From Parasedimentitalea huanghaiensis (lineage in GTDB: Bacteria; Pseudomonadota; Alphaproteobacteria; Rhodobacterales; Rhodobacteraceae): DNA of 64,000 nucleotides. Below, one piece after another: positions 53,097-62,531 of this stretch (position 1 is its first letter; the number at the start of each line of letters is the position of its first letter). The translations under genes and the position numbers were made by a program. The stretch lies in assembly GCF_009753675.1 (NCBI RefSeq), contig NZ_WQLV01000018.1, positions 1 to 64,000 on the forward strand, read 5' to 3'. The notes beneath the pieces are model-generated. The model was given only the letters and a program-made list of their open reading frames with translations, did not search any database and was not told where the DNA came from.

Positions 53097-53253
53097 TATC
53101 GTTACATTAGAAATATTGGATATGGATACACCGGAAAGAACGACATGAACAGATATTTCAAACGCGGATTAGGTGCCTGATTGCTATGCTGCTATTTGGA
53201 GTTACAGGTGATAACTCATAGATTGACAGCTTGAGCTCCAGAACAGCTTTCGA

Positions 53254-53745
53254 TCATCTTTCAATGGGAAGATGCCAGCGCACCAACAGAGCATTCACTC
53301 CGGGGTTGTTTGTTGCAGTAGATGCATTGGATTTGTGAGTAAGCGCCACAGATACCGCGCTGCCGTTTTTTAGACGGCGACCCACAGATACGAGGCTGCG
53401 TATTTCAAATGCCGACCCCAGATCATTTTCAACTTTTCTGTGAGCATATACACCTGGCATGACACTGACCTCTCCAAACCATCGGTGTCCCAGATCAACA
53501 GTCCCCACGAGCCCGCCACCAAGATGTACATCTCCCGTGCCAAAGACGGAAACAGCAGCGCCCCACCCAAGCTCTAGGCGCTTGCGGCGATGGAAGTAGG
53601 CCGAATGGTACTCTGCAGATATGATTGCGGTATCTTTTGACTGGCCGTTTGAAAAGTCTGCAAAGCCACTGCCAACAACCCATTCCTGCGAATACGCTGG
53701 CGACAGGAAGCTTAGAAAGAGTGCAAACGACAGGAGTTTCTTCAT
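53254..53745 (-). CDS. Lipid A deacylase PagL-like outer-membrane protein
   Basis: This 163-residue protein has a signal peptide ending at YSQE (about 20), then a beta-barrel pattern of alternating residues. The C-terminal stretch VALTHKSNASTATNNPGVNALLVRWHLPIER has the HxSN motif, in which His and Ser are the catalytic pair of PagL, and the NPGxN motif of acyloxyacyl hydrolase relatives. The Glu used by Pseudomonas PagL is not at the same place. It removes a 3-O-linked acyl chain from lipid A in characterised members. It stands alone on the minus strand. Confidence 0.82.
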   Translation of the reverse strand: MKKLLSFALFLSFLSPAYSQEWVVGSGFADFSNGQSKDTAIISAEYHSAYFHRRKRLELGWGAAVSVFGTGDVHLGGGLVGTVDLGHRWFGEVSVMPGVYAHRKVENDLGSAFEIRSLVSVGRRLKNGSAVSVALTHKSNASTATNNPGVNALLVRWHLPIER

Positions 53746-54087
53746 TGATCTGTTGCCCTGAGTTAGTAGATTTTGCGCATCGACCGAACATGTATTTGAC
53801 AGCGCCGAAATGGATGATCTTTAGATATCCGGGAGGGGCGCGCCCGGTATTGGCTTCGCCTGCCAATGGGTTGGCCCTACCTGCCATCCCTATCGCTGAC
53901 GCTTCATCTCTAAATTAGTTGCGGATATTGGCGATGGTTGCTGGCGTAGGTTGCATCTAAATACGCTACTTAGCCAGTCGTGACGCATCAGCTCTAGACC
54001 GAAAATGCGATCCATTTCCCCCCATCGGCATCGGTTGCTACGACCGACAAGGATGGCGATCAAATAGTCAGTTGGACGCAACGCTAC
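53746..54087. other. Short intergenic region
   Basis: Nothing recognised. GGCGCGCCCGG near 53837 is a GC-rich patch. There is no terminator with a T run. Confidence 0.3.
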
Positions 54088-54318
54088 GTGAATGGCGCAC
54101 TTCCGAAACTCCAAGAGTATTTTGCACCTGAAAGATTGGAGACGGCCTTGGTTTCCGTAGGAGTTATTCTTGCTAGCTGCGGGCTTGGCTCGTTGCTTAC
54201 GGGCTTCAACCCGATCGGCTGCGGTGCGGGAAGCGTAGTCTGGAAATTATTCGTAGGCGAAACGAAAAGTGGAGCAGCAGCAGATCAAATCACCAAACGG
54301 CTTGATGAGGATGAATGA
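54088..54318 (+). CDS. Short glycine-rich membrane-like protein
   Basis: This 76-residue frame has a hydrophobic, glycine-rich middle (TALVSVGVILASCGLGSLLTGFNPIGCGAGSVVWKLFV) and a charged tail KRLDEDE. No ribosome-binding site is clear before the ATG. The sequence is compositionally protein-like, but I recognise no family. Confidence 0.35.
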   Translation: MNGALPKLQEYFAPERLETALVSVGVILASCGLGSLLTGFNPIGCGAGSVVWKLFVGETKSGAAADQITKRLDEDE

Positions 54319-54484
54319 TCCGGCGGCGGTTAGCTTGAGCCGTGCCAAGGATATCACAACGGCAGCTTCGTCCCGCGCGGTATGAATTCAACTGCCACCT
54401 GTCTTTCCGGTTGCGACGAATGTCCGCAATGACGGGCCGCACTGCGGCATGATGCCTAGGTGGTCAAGGTCCGGTATGCGCTGT

Positions 54485-55705
54485 GGTTTCAATGGGTCGT
54501 CGCAACACTTTAGTCTTTTGAGAAAGATGGAGTGTTTTGAATGAAGTATCGCACACGGACGTTTTATACGGACAAACAGAAGTCCGAGATGTGGGATCGA
54601 TGGCAACGCGGTGAGTCTATGAGTTCGATTGGACGTCACTTCAATCGTGCGTCGTCTTCGATTTTCCCTCATTTGGCGCGAACTGGTGGGATCCGGCCCC
54701 CTGATCGCACGCGGTCGCGATGGACCTTGAGCCTCATTGAACGGGAGGAGATTTCCTGTGGGCTTGTCGCGCAGCAGTCGTTTCGTTCAATCGCGCAAAG
54801 CCTGAACCGGTCGCCTACGACAATCAGCCGAGAGGTTCGCAGGAATGGCGGACGCCAAGCCTATCGCGCCACCCACTCAGAACAGCGCGCCTGGGACTGC
54901 GCAATTCGGCCCAAGTTTTGTAAGCTCTCGTTCAACGATCCATTGTGCCAGTTAATAGCGCGCAAGCTGCGTCGGAAATGATCACCGCAGCAAATTGCAG
55001 GGTGGCTCAAACGCAAATATCCTGATGAAGAGAAAAATCGCGTGTCGCACGAAACGATATATCGCAGCCTCTATGTTCAAACCCGAGGGGTTTTAGAGAA
55101 GGAATTACAGGAATGCCTGCGCAGCCCACGTGCGATCCGACGCTCCAGACACGCCACTCAAAAGGGCCTTAAGTTGCGCAAAATCAAAAATGCTGTTTCG
55201 ATTAGCAAACGCCCAGCTGAGGTCGAAGACCGTGCCGTTCCTGGCCATTGGGAGGGCGATTTGATCGCGGGATCGAACAACAGCTACATCGCGACGCTGG
55301 TTGAGCGCCATTCCCGTTTCGTGATGCTGGCCAAAGTCGCGAACAAGGACACCCAGAGCGTGACGACAGCCCTGATCAAACAAGCACGAAAGCTTCCCAA
55401 GGAACTCTACAAATCTCTGACTTGGGATCGCGGATCAGAAATGGCAGGGCATCGAAAATTCACCATCGCCACGAATATCGATGTCTATTTTTGTGATCCT
55501 CAGTCTCCGTGGCAGAGAGGCAGCAACGAAAATACCAACCGCCTTCTCAGACAATACTTCCCCAAAGGCACTGATCTATCTGGCTTCAGCCAAGCTAAAC
55601 TCAGCGCAGTCGCACGCCAGCTCAACGAACGGCCTAGAAAGACCTTGCAATATCAGACACCGGCGGAGAAATTTGAGGCATGTGTTGCGTCCACCAGTTG
55701 AAACC
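54485..55705 (+). mobile_element. IS30-family insertion sequence
   Basis: The element spans about 1.22 kb. Imperfect inverted repeats bound it: GGTTTCAATGGGTCGTCGCA from 54485 and the complement of TGTTGCGTCCACCAGTTGAA from 55683, matching at 19 of 23 positions. One transposase gene fills it. I see no clear target duplication, so the insertion may be old or the ends may be slightly off. It sits just before the kinase/phosphatase/VWA island. Confidence 0.8.
54541..55701 (+). pseudogene. IS30 transposase with one nonsense codon
   Basis: This is a 387-codon transposase frame broken only at 54979-54981, where TGA stands in RKLRRKWSPQQIAGWL in place of the TGG Trp codon of relatives. The 20 codons after it continue in frame into VSHETIYRSLY. 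The N-terminal HTH (GESMSSIGRHFNRASSSIF) and the second HTH (QSFRSIAQSLNRSPTTISREV) are intact. So is the DDE core: HWEGDLIAG, LTWDRGSEMAGH and PWQRGSNENTNRLLRQY. A single substitution inactivates an otherwise full gene, which suggests recent loss. Confidence 0.9.
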
Positions 55706-56015
55706 GCAGCAGCAAGCGGCCATTCACCGCCCCTTTGATTATTGCGCCGATGCTGCACTATGCATCAACGGCAGCAATGCGCAGTAAGTCACCTTTGCAA
55801 AGTTGGGGCGCAAAGTGTGTCGGATCGACAGAACCGGCCCTGACCTGCCGTTCAATCAAAGTTTGCGTTGCTGCAATGCGGCCCGCCGAAGCGGACATTC
55901 GTTCATCTCGCTGCATTTCGGAAGGGCCAAAGTCTGGTATGCTGGCCAAAGGTGGCACCTGATCAATTGCCATAAAACAAGATGATTCTATAGAGGTTAC
56001 TAGAAATCCGATTTT
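55706..56015. repeat. Repeat A copy after the IS30 element
   Basis: No gene supported. GCATCAACGGCAGCAATGCG at about 55762 and ACCTTTGCAAAGTTGG at about 55791 belong to repeat A, as does the later TGCAATGCGGCCCGCCGAAGCGGACATTCG (about 55873-55902). Confidence 0.45.
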
Positions 56016-58154
56016 TTAGTTCCGGGACCCCCGGCATTTTGGATATCTTGAACACCCCCAGAACTGACCATAACGCCCTGAACGCCGCCGCATACTGGAT
56101 CCACATTTCGGGCAGCTTGGGCTGCTTGCCGCTCCCGCTCTACGCGATGGAGTCGGTGTCGCCACGTGCGGCGCTCTGGGCGGTTGTGGTGGCGTCGCTA
56201 CTGTCAAGGCAACGGTAGAGGCCGGAACCGATGCATCTAATTCCTTCAAGTCTCGTTCAGCTTGTGCACGTGTCGCTAGGGCATCCGAAAGCCCCCTATC
56301 GTTTTTCACGCGGGCGGGTAAGGAATCGAGTTTCGCGCGCGCGTTCCGCAAGGTGCCCAACCCGTTGCGGATCGTGGATTCCAGTTTGGCTTTCTCGGCT
56401 GCAAAGCGTCCACGCAATGCCCTTTCATCGGCAACGTCTTGAGCGTTGGGCGTCCTATCATACTTGAACCGGGACTCGTGCCGACGCCGCCATGCCACCA
56501 ACTTGCCGGTCATTACTTCGCCAAAGCCGGGTACCTGCATCACGGTAGAACGGTTCACATCGCCTGCGGTTTCGATCCCGAAAGAAATCAACGTTGCGGT
56601 CTTTGCCGGTCCTATCCCCGATATGTTTGCGCGCCGTACTGAGAAGCGATCAAGATAAGCCTGTCGCTGACGCGACTCCCGGTTGGACTTGAGTTTCATC
56701 ACTTCGCGGGAAAGCGCATCGTCATGGCCTTTGTAGGTTGCAATAGTTGCATCCAAATCGCCGCGAACTTTGACAACCTCAGTCAGTCCATTGCGCTGCA
56801 TGAATGCGTTTAACTCGCGCTGTACCCGTTCATCTGCATCTTTGAAGGCCTGCACAAATGGGCTGGACGATACCTCGCGGTCACCGACGAAAGACCACCC
56901 CCAGAACGCCAAGCCAATCCAGATGAACCACACTGGCGTGGCGTAGATGAACCCTGCTACTGCACCGCCCATCATGAGCAAGCCCAGAAGGGTGCGCCCG
57001 CGCTTGCCGCCTTTGGCTTCGCTCAACGCAGAACTGGCACCGCGAACCATGACCGCTGGAAGCAAGTCGCCAACTGCCGGGAAGCGGAACGCCAAAATCT
57101 CGCGAATGGCCTGTTCTGTGCCTCGTGCGTCAGTCGGAATGTTGGGCGTTACCGCAGACATGTCCGGGAACATGTCCAAGCCACTCTTAGCCGTCAGCTT
57201 GCACCAGACACAGCCCTTGGCAGCACTTGGGTAATAGTGCGTCTTGACCTTCGTACAATGGCTCAGCGAGCTTTCCAGCTTCGACAAGGCATGTATCCAA
57301 TCGAGCGCGCTAGGACGCGCGCCCGGTGTCAGTCCGAATGCCGCTTCAAACGTTTTGGATAAAACGTCTGGAAACAGGTCTAGCGTCAATGCGCCGGGTG
57401 GTGGCTTGGATTGTGTTTGTGCACTTCGTTGCAAGGAATATGCAAACCGGTTCCGAGCAATATCCTCACCCATTGAGGTTTCAGAGCCTTTGCGAATTCC
57501 GGCGTATGGGTGCTTACCCATAAAGAGTAAATGGAAGATCGCGACCGCTAATCCGAAATTGTCATGGGCAATCGTGCGCTCCACCGTCGCGAGGTTCTTT
57601 CCGTGAAGCTCGGGCGGCGTGAAATCTGGTACTCCGACAACACAAGGGTAGGACCTACCGTTAACGCGAAATTGAAAGCTATCAGCATCAATCAAAGCAA
57701 CGGTTGCATCTGGCGCGACAAGAACGCCTGAGTGGTTTAAATCACCGATGACACATCCTGTCTGGTGGACTTTCCCAACGGCGCGCGCAACGTTCAGTGC
57801 TGAGTGGATCAAAAAGCGATAGTCGGCTTTTGGGAAGTGTATTTTTCGCGATTTTGGATCATATAGCTCGTGCACAGGCCGACAACCCGTGACGCGTCTC
57901 ATAACAAAGCCAATAAAGTTGCCGCGCTGGTCGGAGGCAATCTCACCTGGATAGGCTATAAGATCAGTTTTTACAGCAAGACCTTCGCCGACCATCGCGC
58001 GCACCTTGGTTTCCCGTTCGCGCCGCTTGCTGGCAAAGTAGATTTTCACGGCCTGTCCTGACCGTCCATTGATAGCGTAGACTTCGCCTTCGCCACCGCT
58101 GCCAATACGTTCAGCGAGAGAAAAGCGGTTCTTCCCGATGACGATATCCTGCAC
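56016..58154 (-). CDS. YegI-like protein kinase with HhH and zinc ribbon
   Basis: This is a 712-residue protein. The N-terminal kinase (about 1-300) has the glycine loop GSGGEGEV, AVKIY, a catalytic-loop GDLN and DADSFQ in place of DFG, the latter usual for this family. The Asn that follows the catalytic loop is replaced: the loop reads GDLNHSGVLV where relatives have N at the sixth position. Cysteines near 315-322 (CVWC) are followed by one or two membrane segments (about 400-430), a helix-hairpin-helix domain (ISGIGPAKTATLISFGIETAGDV, about 525) and a coiled coil. A C-terminal topoisomerase-type zinc ribbon ends it (CPKCGSSM...FWGCSRYPKC). It sits with a PP2C phosphatase and a VWA protein. 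HhH and zinc ribbon suggest nucleic-acid contact. Confidence 0.87.
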   Translation of the reverse strand: MQDIVIGKNRFSLAERIGSGGEGEVYAINGRSGQAVKIYFASKRRERETKVRAMVGEGLAVKTDLIAYPGEIASDQRGNFIGFVMRRVTGCRPVHELYDPKSRKIHFPKADYRFLIHSALNVARAVGKVHQTGCVIGDLNHSGVLVAPDATVALIDADSFQFRVNGRSYPCVVGVPDFTPPELHGKNLATVERTIAHDNFGLAVAIFHLLFMGKHPYAGIRKGSETSMGEDIARNRFAYSLQRSAQTQSKPPPGALTLDLFPDVLSKTFEAAFGLTPGARPSALDWIHALSKLESSLSHCTKVKTHYYPSAAKGCVWCKLTAKSGLDMFPDMSAVTPNIPTDARGTEQAIREILAFRFPAVGDLLPAVMVRGASSALSEAKGGKRGRTLLGLLMMGGAVAGFIYATPVWFIWIGLAFWGWSFVGDREVSSSPFVQAFKDADERVQRELNAFMQRNGLTEVVKVRGDLDATIATYKGHDDALSREVMKLKSNRESRQRQAYLDRFSVRRANISGIGPAKTATLISFGIETAGDVNRSTVMQVPGFGEVMTGKLVAWRRRHESRFKYDRTPNAQDVADERALRGRFAAEKAKLESTIRNGLGTLRNARAKLDSLPARVKNDRGLSDALATRAQAERDLKELDASVPASTVALTVATPPQPPRAPHVATPTPSRRAGAASSPSCPKCGSSMRRRSGRYGQFWGCSRYPKCRGSRN

Positions 58155-58156
58155 TT

Positions 58157-58903
58157 TCAGCCCCCAGAAATAAGGACGAGCGTTTTGTCATCGTCGGTGC
58201 GTTCGCAGATAGCGGTGCCAGCAAGATAGGTGCCAAGTTTTGCCGACAATTCAGGCAATCGCCCTGCACCCTGCGCGTTGTCCACGGGGTGCATCATTGG
58301 ACCAAAGAATTTCGGCGGTGCCACTTGTTCAGTGTTTAACAATGCCACATCGCCTATCCCGTCTGAGAACAAGGCAAAGGCGTCATATTCGCGCGCGTAG
58401 CGTGAGACATTGAGGCGGGGTTCTGGATCATCGGTCACAAAGTACGTTGTTGATGCGTATTCGCCATTTTCGGGCCAGCAAAGAACGTCCCATTCTTCGT
58501 TGCTGCGTCCAACAACTGCGCTATCTCCTATATGCAAGGTCAGTGTTTCGTCTGGCGTCGAAACGACTGCCGCCAATGTAGATGCAAATTGACGGGATGT
58601 GGTTTCCCTGTGGTCTGCTATCGCGGCAATTCGGTCGCGAACTTCGTCAATCCAGTCTGAAAGTAGTTCATCGCTTGGCAAATCGGAATTGTCGCGAAAC
58701 CAGCCTCGAAAACGAACTGTTAGCGTTCGGCAAACAAGCCATGCGCCGTAAGCGCCGAATTTAGCACTTCCCGCGCCATCTGAAACAATGGCAAAAACAC
58801 AATCCCCCCGCATAACCGAAACGGCATAGGCATCTTGCAACCTATCGCCATTCCGAATGTGGGACGTGCCAATTTCGGACGCAGCCGCCCACCGCCATGC
58901 CAT
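58157..58903 (-). CDS. PP2C-type phosphatase (YegK-like)
   Basis: This 248-residue Ser/Thr phosphatase has the metal-binding motifs of the PP2C family: SDGAGSA (about 41-47), HIGDS, FSDGIGD and a C-terminal DDDKTLVLISGG. It begins WRWAAASEIGTSHIRNGDRLQDA, a typical opening of the YegK class. It lies two bases from the kinase gene and four bases from the VWA gene, so the three form one operon. It probably reverses phosphorylation by the kinase. Confidence 0.9.
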   Translation of the reverse strand: MAWRWAAASEIGTSHIRNGDRLQDAYAVSVMRGDCVFAIVSDGAGSAKFGAYGAWLVCRTLTVRFRGWFRDNSDLPSDELLSDWIDEVRDRIAAIADHRETTSRQFASTLAAVVSTPDETLTLHIGDSAVVGRSNEEWDVLCWPENGEYASTTYFVTDDPEPRLNVSRYAREYDAFALFSDGIGDVALLNTEQVAPPKFFGPMMHPVDNAQGAGRLPELSAKLGTYLAGTAICERTDDDKTLVLISGG

Positions 58904-58907
58904 AGCT

Positions 58908-59597
58908 TTAATCCGCTACGGCCCAGCCATCCGGGGCAGTAGGATTCGCAAGTGCCACTCCCGGATCACCGGGGTTCGACTGTGAAACGGCGCTAAGCGA
59001 ACTTGACAGCCACTGGAAAAGTTCCTTGAAGGCCAATCCTTTCAGCTTGAGCGGCTGACGCGTTGCGATCTGTCCAAGCACGCCCATATCCGCCTGCTCA
59101 ACACCCACTGCGTAAAACATGAACTCTTTGTGCTCTTCGCCTTCATGAACGCGGCGTTTGGCTTCGTCCCAACTGTCCGTTGGCGCGCCGTCGGTAATCA
59201 GAAAGACCCAAGGGCGGAAAATCTTGAGGCCATTCGAGCGAATGTGGTCTTTTCTCGCGCGAAGCATTTCCAACCCGGTCACGATAGCCTCGCCCATCGG
59301 TGTGGCCCCACCGACTTCAAGCGTCTCGGGATAGAAATGATCAACGGTCGCGAATTCGTTTCGTGTTTCGACTGGGCCGAAAGTTACCATCGCTAATTCG
59401 ACACGTTTTGCAGCTAATGAATCAGACAGCAATTCTTCGCGAAGCGTTGCCAATCCTTCGTTCAATTCAGAAATTGGCGCGCCGCTCATTGAATAGGAAG
59501 TATCCAATAACAAAAGCACTGGGCACCTCGGCTGGGAGTTTTCCTGCAATTCAGCGTCTACAAATGGTTCTTGTTCAAATTCGTCCATATCTGTCAC
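58908..59597 (-). CDS. VWA-domain protein (TerY/YegL-like)
   Basis: This 229-residue protein has a von Willebrand A domain with a complete [13 protein letters not shown] (about 32-39), the Thr in [10 protein letters not shown] (about 96), and [10 protein letters not shown] (about 132). These bind a divalent metal and partner proteins. It is first in the operon with the phosphatase and kinase. TerY-P triads of this kind occur in tellurium-resistance and phage-stress loci. A second ATG three codons downstream is also possible. Confidence 0.9.
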   Translation of the reverse strand: MTDMDEFEQEPFVDAELQENSQPRCPVLLLLDTSYSMSGAPISELNEGLATLREELLSDSLAAKRVELAMVTFGPVETRNEFATVDHFYPETLEVGGATPMGEAIVTGLEMLRARKDHIRSNGLKIFRPWVFLITDGAPTDSWDEAKRRVHEGEEHKEFMFYAVGVEQADMGVLGQIATRQPLKLKGLAFKELFQWLSSSLSAVSQSNPGDPGVALANPTAPDGWAVAD

Positions 59598-59924
59598 CTT
59601 GGTAAAATTTTTGCCACGCCCGCACGCATTGGTTAAACTTACTACACAAGATACACGCTGAAAGGTCCAGAGGTCTGCTGGTAGATTAATGCCGTAGGTG
59701 TTGAACTTCGACAGCTTGCGAGAGACCGCTTTGGTACTCTGATGTTCAAGATTTTCACCTGCAGCGAAGGTCCGGAACCCGCCCTTTGTGCTCCGTATGC
59801 CGTGTCATGCTGCACCCAGAACGAATGTCGCAGAAGGACTGGAACCGGCCATTAGACGCGTTTGCCGCAATGGGATGTATGGGCTGCTACTTGACAGTAA
59901 CCCGACTTCAATACTTGCCTGCTA
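59598..59924. repeat. Repeat A fragment between VWA and nuclease genes
   Basis: No gene seen. CTGGAACCGGCCATTAGACG at 59839-59858 is the repeat A core, preceded by ACGAATGTCGCAGAAGGA. The nuclease gene ends 60 bases further on. This separates the nuclease from the triad by 327 bases, so they may not be one transcript. Confidence 0.5.
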
Positions 59925-61265
59925 TCAAGCGTCGAGTGAACCTTCGACTTCTTCCTCTTGCTCAGTCGGGGCCTCGTGAATGCGGGGGGCCGAGCGCTGC
60001 CAAGCCTTTAAGTCGGCCCCCACACGTCCGTAGAAATCAGGCACGACGGTTTCTAATTCTGTTATGAAGTTTGATTGTTGGGCAAACCGGGCTCCGAGAT
60101 CCCTGCTTATAAAAATATGGAAGGCGTGAGCGACTACATGCTGCTTACCCTCATCGCAGCCATCTGTATTGTCGCGTAATTCTGAAACAGAGTGTTGGGT
60201 TGGTTCGCTCTTGCCCGGCCATAGAATCCTGATGTGAATGTTCTCAACGTTTTCGGTCTTGATCTGACGTAGCAGCCAATTGAGCCGCGCCTTGGTCGTC
60301 TTTTTATCCTCGGGGGCACGAAGCGTCATTCCAACTTCGACGCTTCGCCTGTTCATATCTGCAGTAACTTCGACAGGAGATGCCGCGTCGGGGACATTCA
60401 ATACGGAGATCAGGCGATTCCGTTCCTTAAGTTCGGTGAGCTCGTCCTTTTGGCGCAAGCTCGGATCAGACTGATGCTTACGTGGGATTTTTTCAGTCAC
60501 AATCGTTCCGGTCCTTCGGCTGAGGATCAGCGACAAGTCACGCGTCTCTTGATGCCAGGCATATACCACCGCCTTTGCCTCGGGTGACCGGGTGGGGATA
60601 ATTCCGCCACTTCTCACCAGCTTGTTCAAATCACCCCATTCTTTTGGCATTCGGTCAAAACCCCGAACCCCTGCGCTTTCATGGTCTAAAAACCTGTGCA
60701 ACTCATTCAATAAGAAACGCTGGTCTGCGTCATCGATGGCATCTGAGCCGAGCAAAAGTTCCGCAGTGGTTAGAATGTGCATCCATGACCAATGGAAAAC
60801 CGGTACTTTCGAACGGCTTTTGCGTACTTCATCGAGTGGGTGGGCGTCTGAGGATGTCGCGAATTGATTAGAGATTGTGATTACGCAATCAATGCCGTTG
60901 TCCTTCGCGATTGCCCGATAGCGTTCAATTTGATCCGCATCCAAATCAAATAAGCCAACCTTTGCTTCAACAAGAGCTTTCCACTCCCGCGAGCCGATTT
61001 TAACAACTATCAATCCATCAGGGCGATCATTATTCCCAGATGGCTGATTTTGAAAAACTACTTCCGTATAAGTGTACAGTTTGGACCTAGAACCCAATTT
61101 TTGCCCAGTGTTGGACAATAGCGCTGCTCCAAAATCTCGAACTGAAGTTAAGCAAGCCAAAACAATCGCGGTTGTGCGCCCTTCCTTGGAGGTCGTGGCA
61201 AGCACTGGAAAAAGCCTTGAGCGTTCGCCTTGAATAACGTTTTCGGGAAGATCGTTTTTAGTCAT
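59925..61265 (-). CDS. PD-(D/E)XK nuclease-like protein
   Basis: This 446-residue protein has a plausible PD-(D/E)XK core, RPDGLIVVKIGSREWKALVEAKVGLFDLD (about 82-110), with the Asp and the EAK in correct order and spacing. QIERYRAIAKDNGIDCVITISN follows, as in restriction-endonuclease-like folds. The C-terminal part (from about 200) is of unknown type and ends in an acidic tail EEEVEGSLD. I chose the ATG at 61265 over one nine codons upstream because the latter adds a hydrophobic leader atypical for a nuclease. Possible roles are defence nuclease or DNA-damage effector. It lies on the same strand as the YegI-like operon. Confidence 0.7.
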   Translation of the reverse strand: MTKNDLPENVIQGERSRLFPVLATTSKEGRTTAIVLACLTSVRDFGAALLSNTGQKLGSRSKLYTYTEVVFQNQPSGNNDRPDGLIVVKIGSREWKALVEAKVGLFDLDADQIERYRAIAKDNGIDCVITISNQFATSSDAHPLDEVRKSRSKVPVFHWSWMHILTTAELLLGSDAIDDADQRFLLNELHRFLDHESAGVRGFDRMPKEWGDLNKLVRSGGIIPTRSPEAKAVVYAWHQETRDLSLILSRRTGTIVTEKIPRKHQSDPSLRQKDELTELKERNRLISVLNVPDAASPVEVTADMNRRSVEVGMTLRAPEDKKTTKARLNWLLRQIKTENVENIHIRILWPGKSEPTQHSVSELRDNTDGCDEGKQHVVAHAFHIFISRDLGARFAQQSNFITELETVVPDFYGRVGADLKAWQRSAPRIHEAPTEQEEEVEGSLDA

Positions 61266-61292
61266 GAATACCACCGTGAAAATGTACACCAC

Positions 61293-61525
61293 TATTCAGC
61301 AACTTATGGGGTAACTGAGTCAACCCTGGCATGAAGTAGAATTCCCCCGTTGACGCTGTTTGATCGCGATAAAGCATTCCTTTCCGATCGTGATGCCGCC
61401 CGTAAAATGATACTCCTTCCCAATCATTCAAAGACACGACTTGGTCGTATGCTGCTGCTTCTTTGGAACCAGCCTATCCGCCCTTAGTTTTGGATTCTGC
61501 ACTGCGCACGAATGTCGTAGAAGGG
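61293..61525. other. Intergenic region before the second Mor-module
   Basis: No gene supported. Repeat A begins near 61480 with CGCCCTTAGTTTTGGATTCTGCACTGCGC and GAATGTCGTAGAAGG. Confidence 0.4.
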
Positions 61526-62527
61526 CTGGAACCGGCCATTAGACGAGCTTGGCATAGATGGCAGCTTTGGACCGTTACTCCAGTTGGATTAAATGATGGC
61601 AAGGTCCGCAGGCGAGATGGGAACAGACCGACGGCACACCATTTGAGCCGCGCAAGCAACCACCCTGACCCGGCATGCCAAACTAGAGCCGGCTTTTGGA
61701 GCGAAGCCTGAACATCCCGGAAGGTAAGCGCTCTACCCCGGTTTACGGTGCCGCTCCCGCAAATAGCTATGGGTGTCTGCGGTTTAGCCCCGCTGAAAAT
61801 ATGGCAGTATGGTCGCTGTTCCATTGACCAACTTTATCTAGCTGCAGGCCTAGGTCTTGTCCGATGACAAGGCGGCAACGGCTGGGCTGCTGCACACTTT
61901 CTCTCGCGCGTACCGTGACCTTGAACTCTTGTTGATAAGGCCACGTGATGATCACTCCCGACCTGCCCCATCCAAAACCAACAGCCCAAGTTGAACCTTA
62001 CTTCGAGGTTCTGGGCCTGGACGACACTCTTCGGTTTTTAGAGGCCTTCGGTGGCACCGAAATCTATATTGCAGCCAACCCCGGAACCCGCTCCAGCGTC
62101 GTTGCTGTGGTGGGGTATGACAAGGCCAAGGCGTTGACAGAAATATCTCACCGGCTGCAACTTCGCGTCCCTTTGGCCAAAAAGTGGCGGACCCTGGCGT
62201 ATAAATCCCAGGGTTTGTTAACGGTTCAGATCGCCCGCAAACTCTGTATTACGGATGTGGCAGTGCGCAATTGGCTGAGAGCTGACGCGAACAAGGACAC
62301 TGCCCGCTGAGATTGCCCCCTAGCCTCCCATTCGATGCTTCAGCTCGTCGTTGGCGCCTCGCGACAACGGCGTTCAACCCCGTTTAAAGGCCGTTTAAAG
62401 ACGCGGTCAAACTGACGATTTGAGCGGTTTTCCCGCTTCCCGACTGGTTACTGCAATTATCTCTGTCCCAAAATGCCGATGCCGTGACGTTCAAATCTGA
62501 GCCCCAACGACGCCTCAGATCACCGCT
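61526..62527 (+). repeat. Duplicated Mor-module, copy 2
   Basis: This block of about 1.0 kb corresponds to 22486-23508 in the same orientation. It comprises the core GCTGGAACCGGCCATTAGAC (61525-61544), about 400 bases of non-coding DNA, the Mor-like gene and about 220 bases of downstream DNA up to CCTCAGATCACCGCT. The non-coding part is as conserved as the gene, which points to duplication or mobility of the whole unit. Confidence 0.75.
61945..62310 (+). CDS. Orphan Mor-like DNA-binding protein, copy 2
   Basis: This 121-residue protein is identical to the product of 22912-23277 at 109 positions. The FGGTEIYIAANPG strand and the C-terminal HTH (GLLTVQIARKLCITDVAVRNWLR) are kept. It begins ATGATG after TTGATAAGGCC, exactly as in copy 1. 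The changes include substitutions in the HTH (S to L, N to K, V to I), so the two copies may bind different sites or one may be drifting. Confidence 0.65.
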   Translation: MMITPDLPHPKPTAQVEPYFEVLGLDDTLRFLEAFGGTEIYIAANPGTRSSVVAVVGYDKAKALTEISHRLQLRVPLAKKWRTLAYKSQGLLTVQIARKLCITDVAVRNWLRADANKDTAR

Positions 62528-62531
62528 CGGT

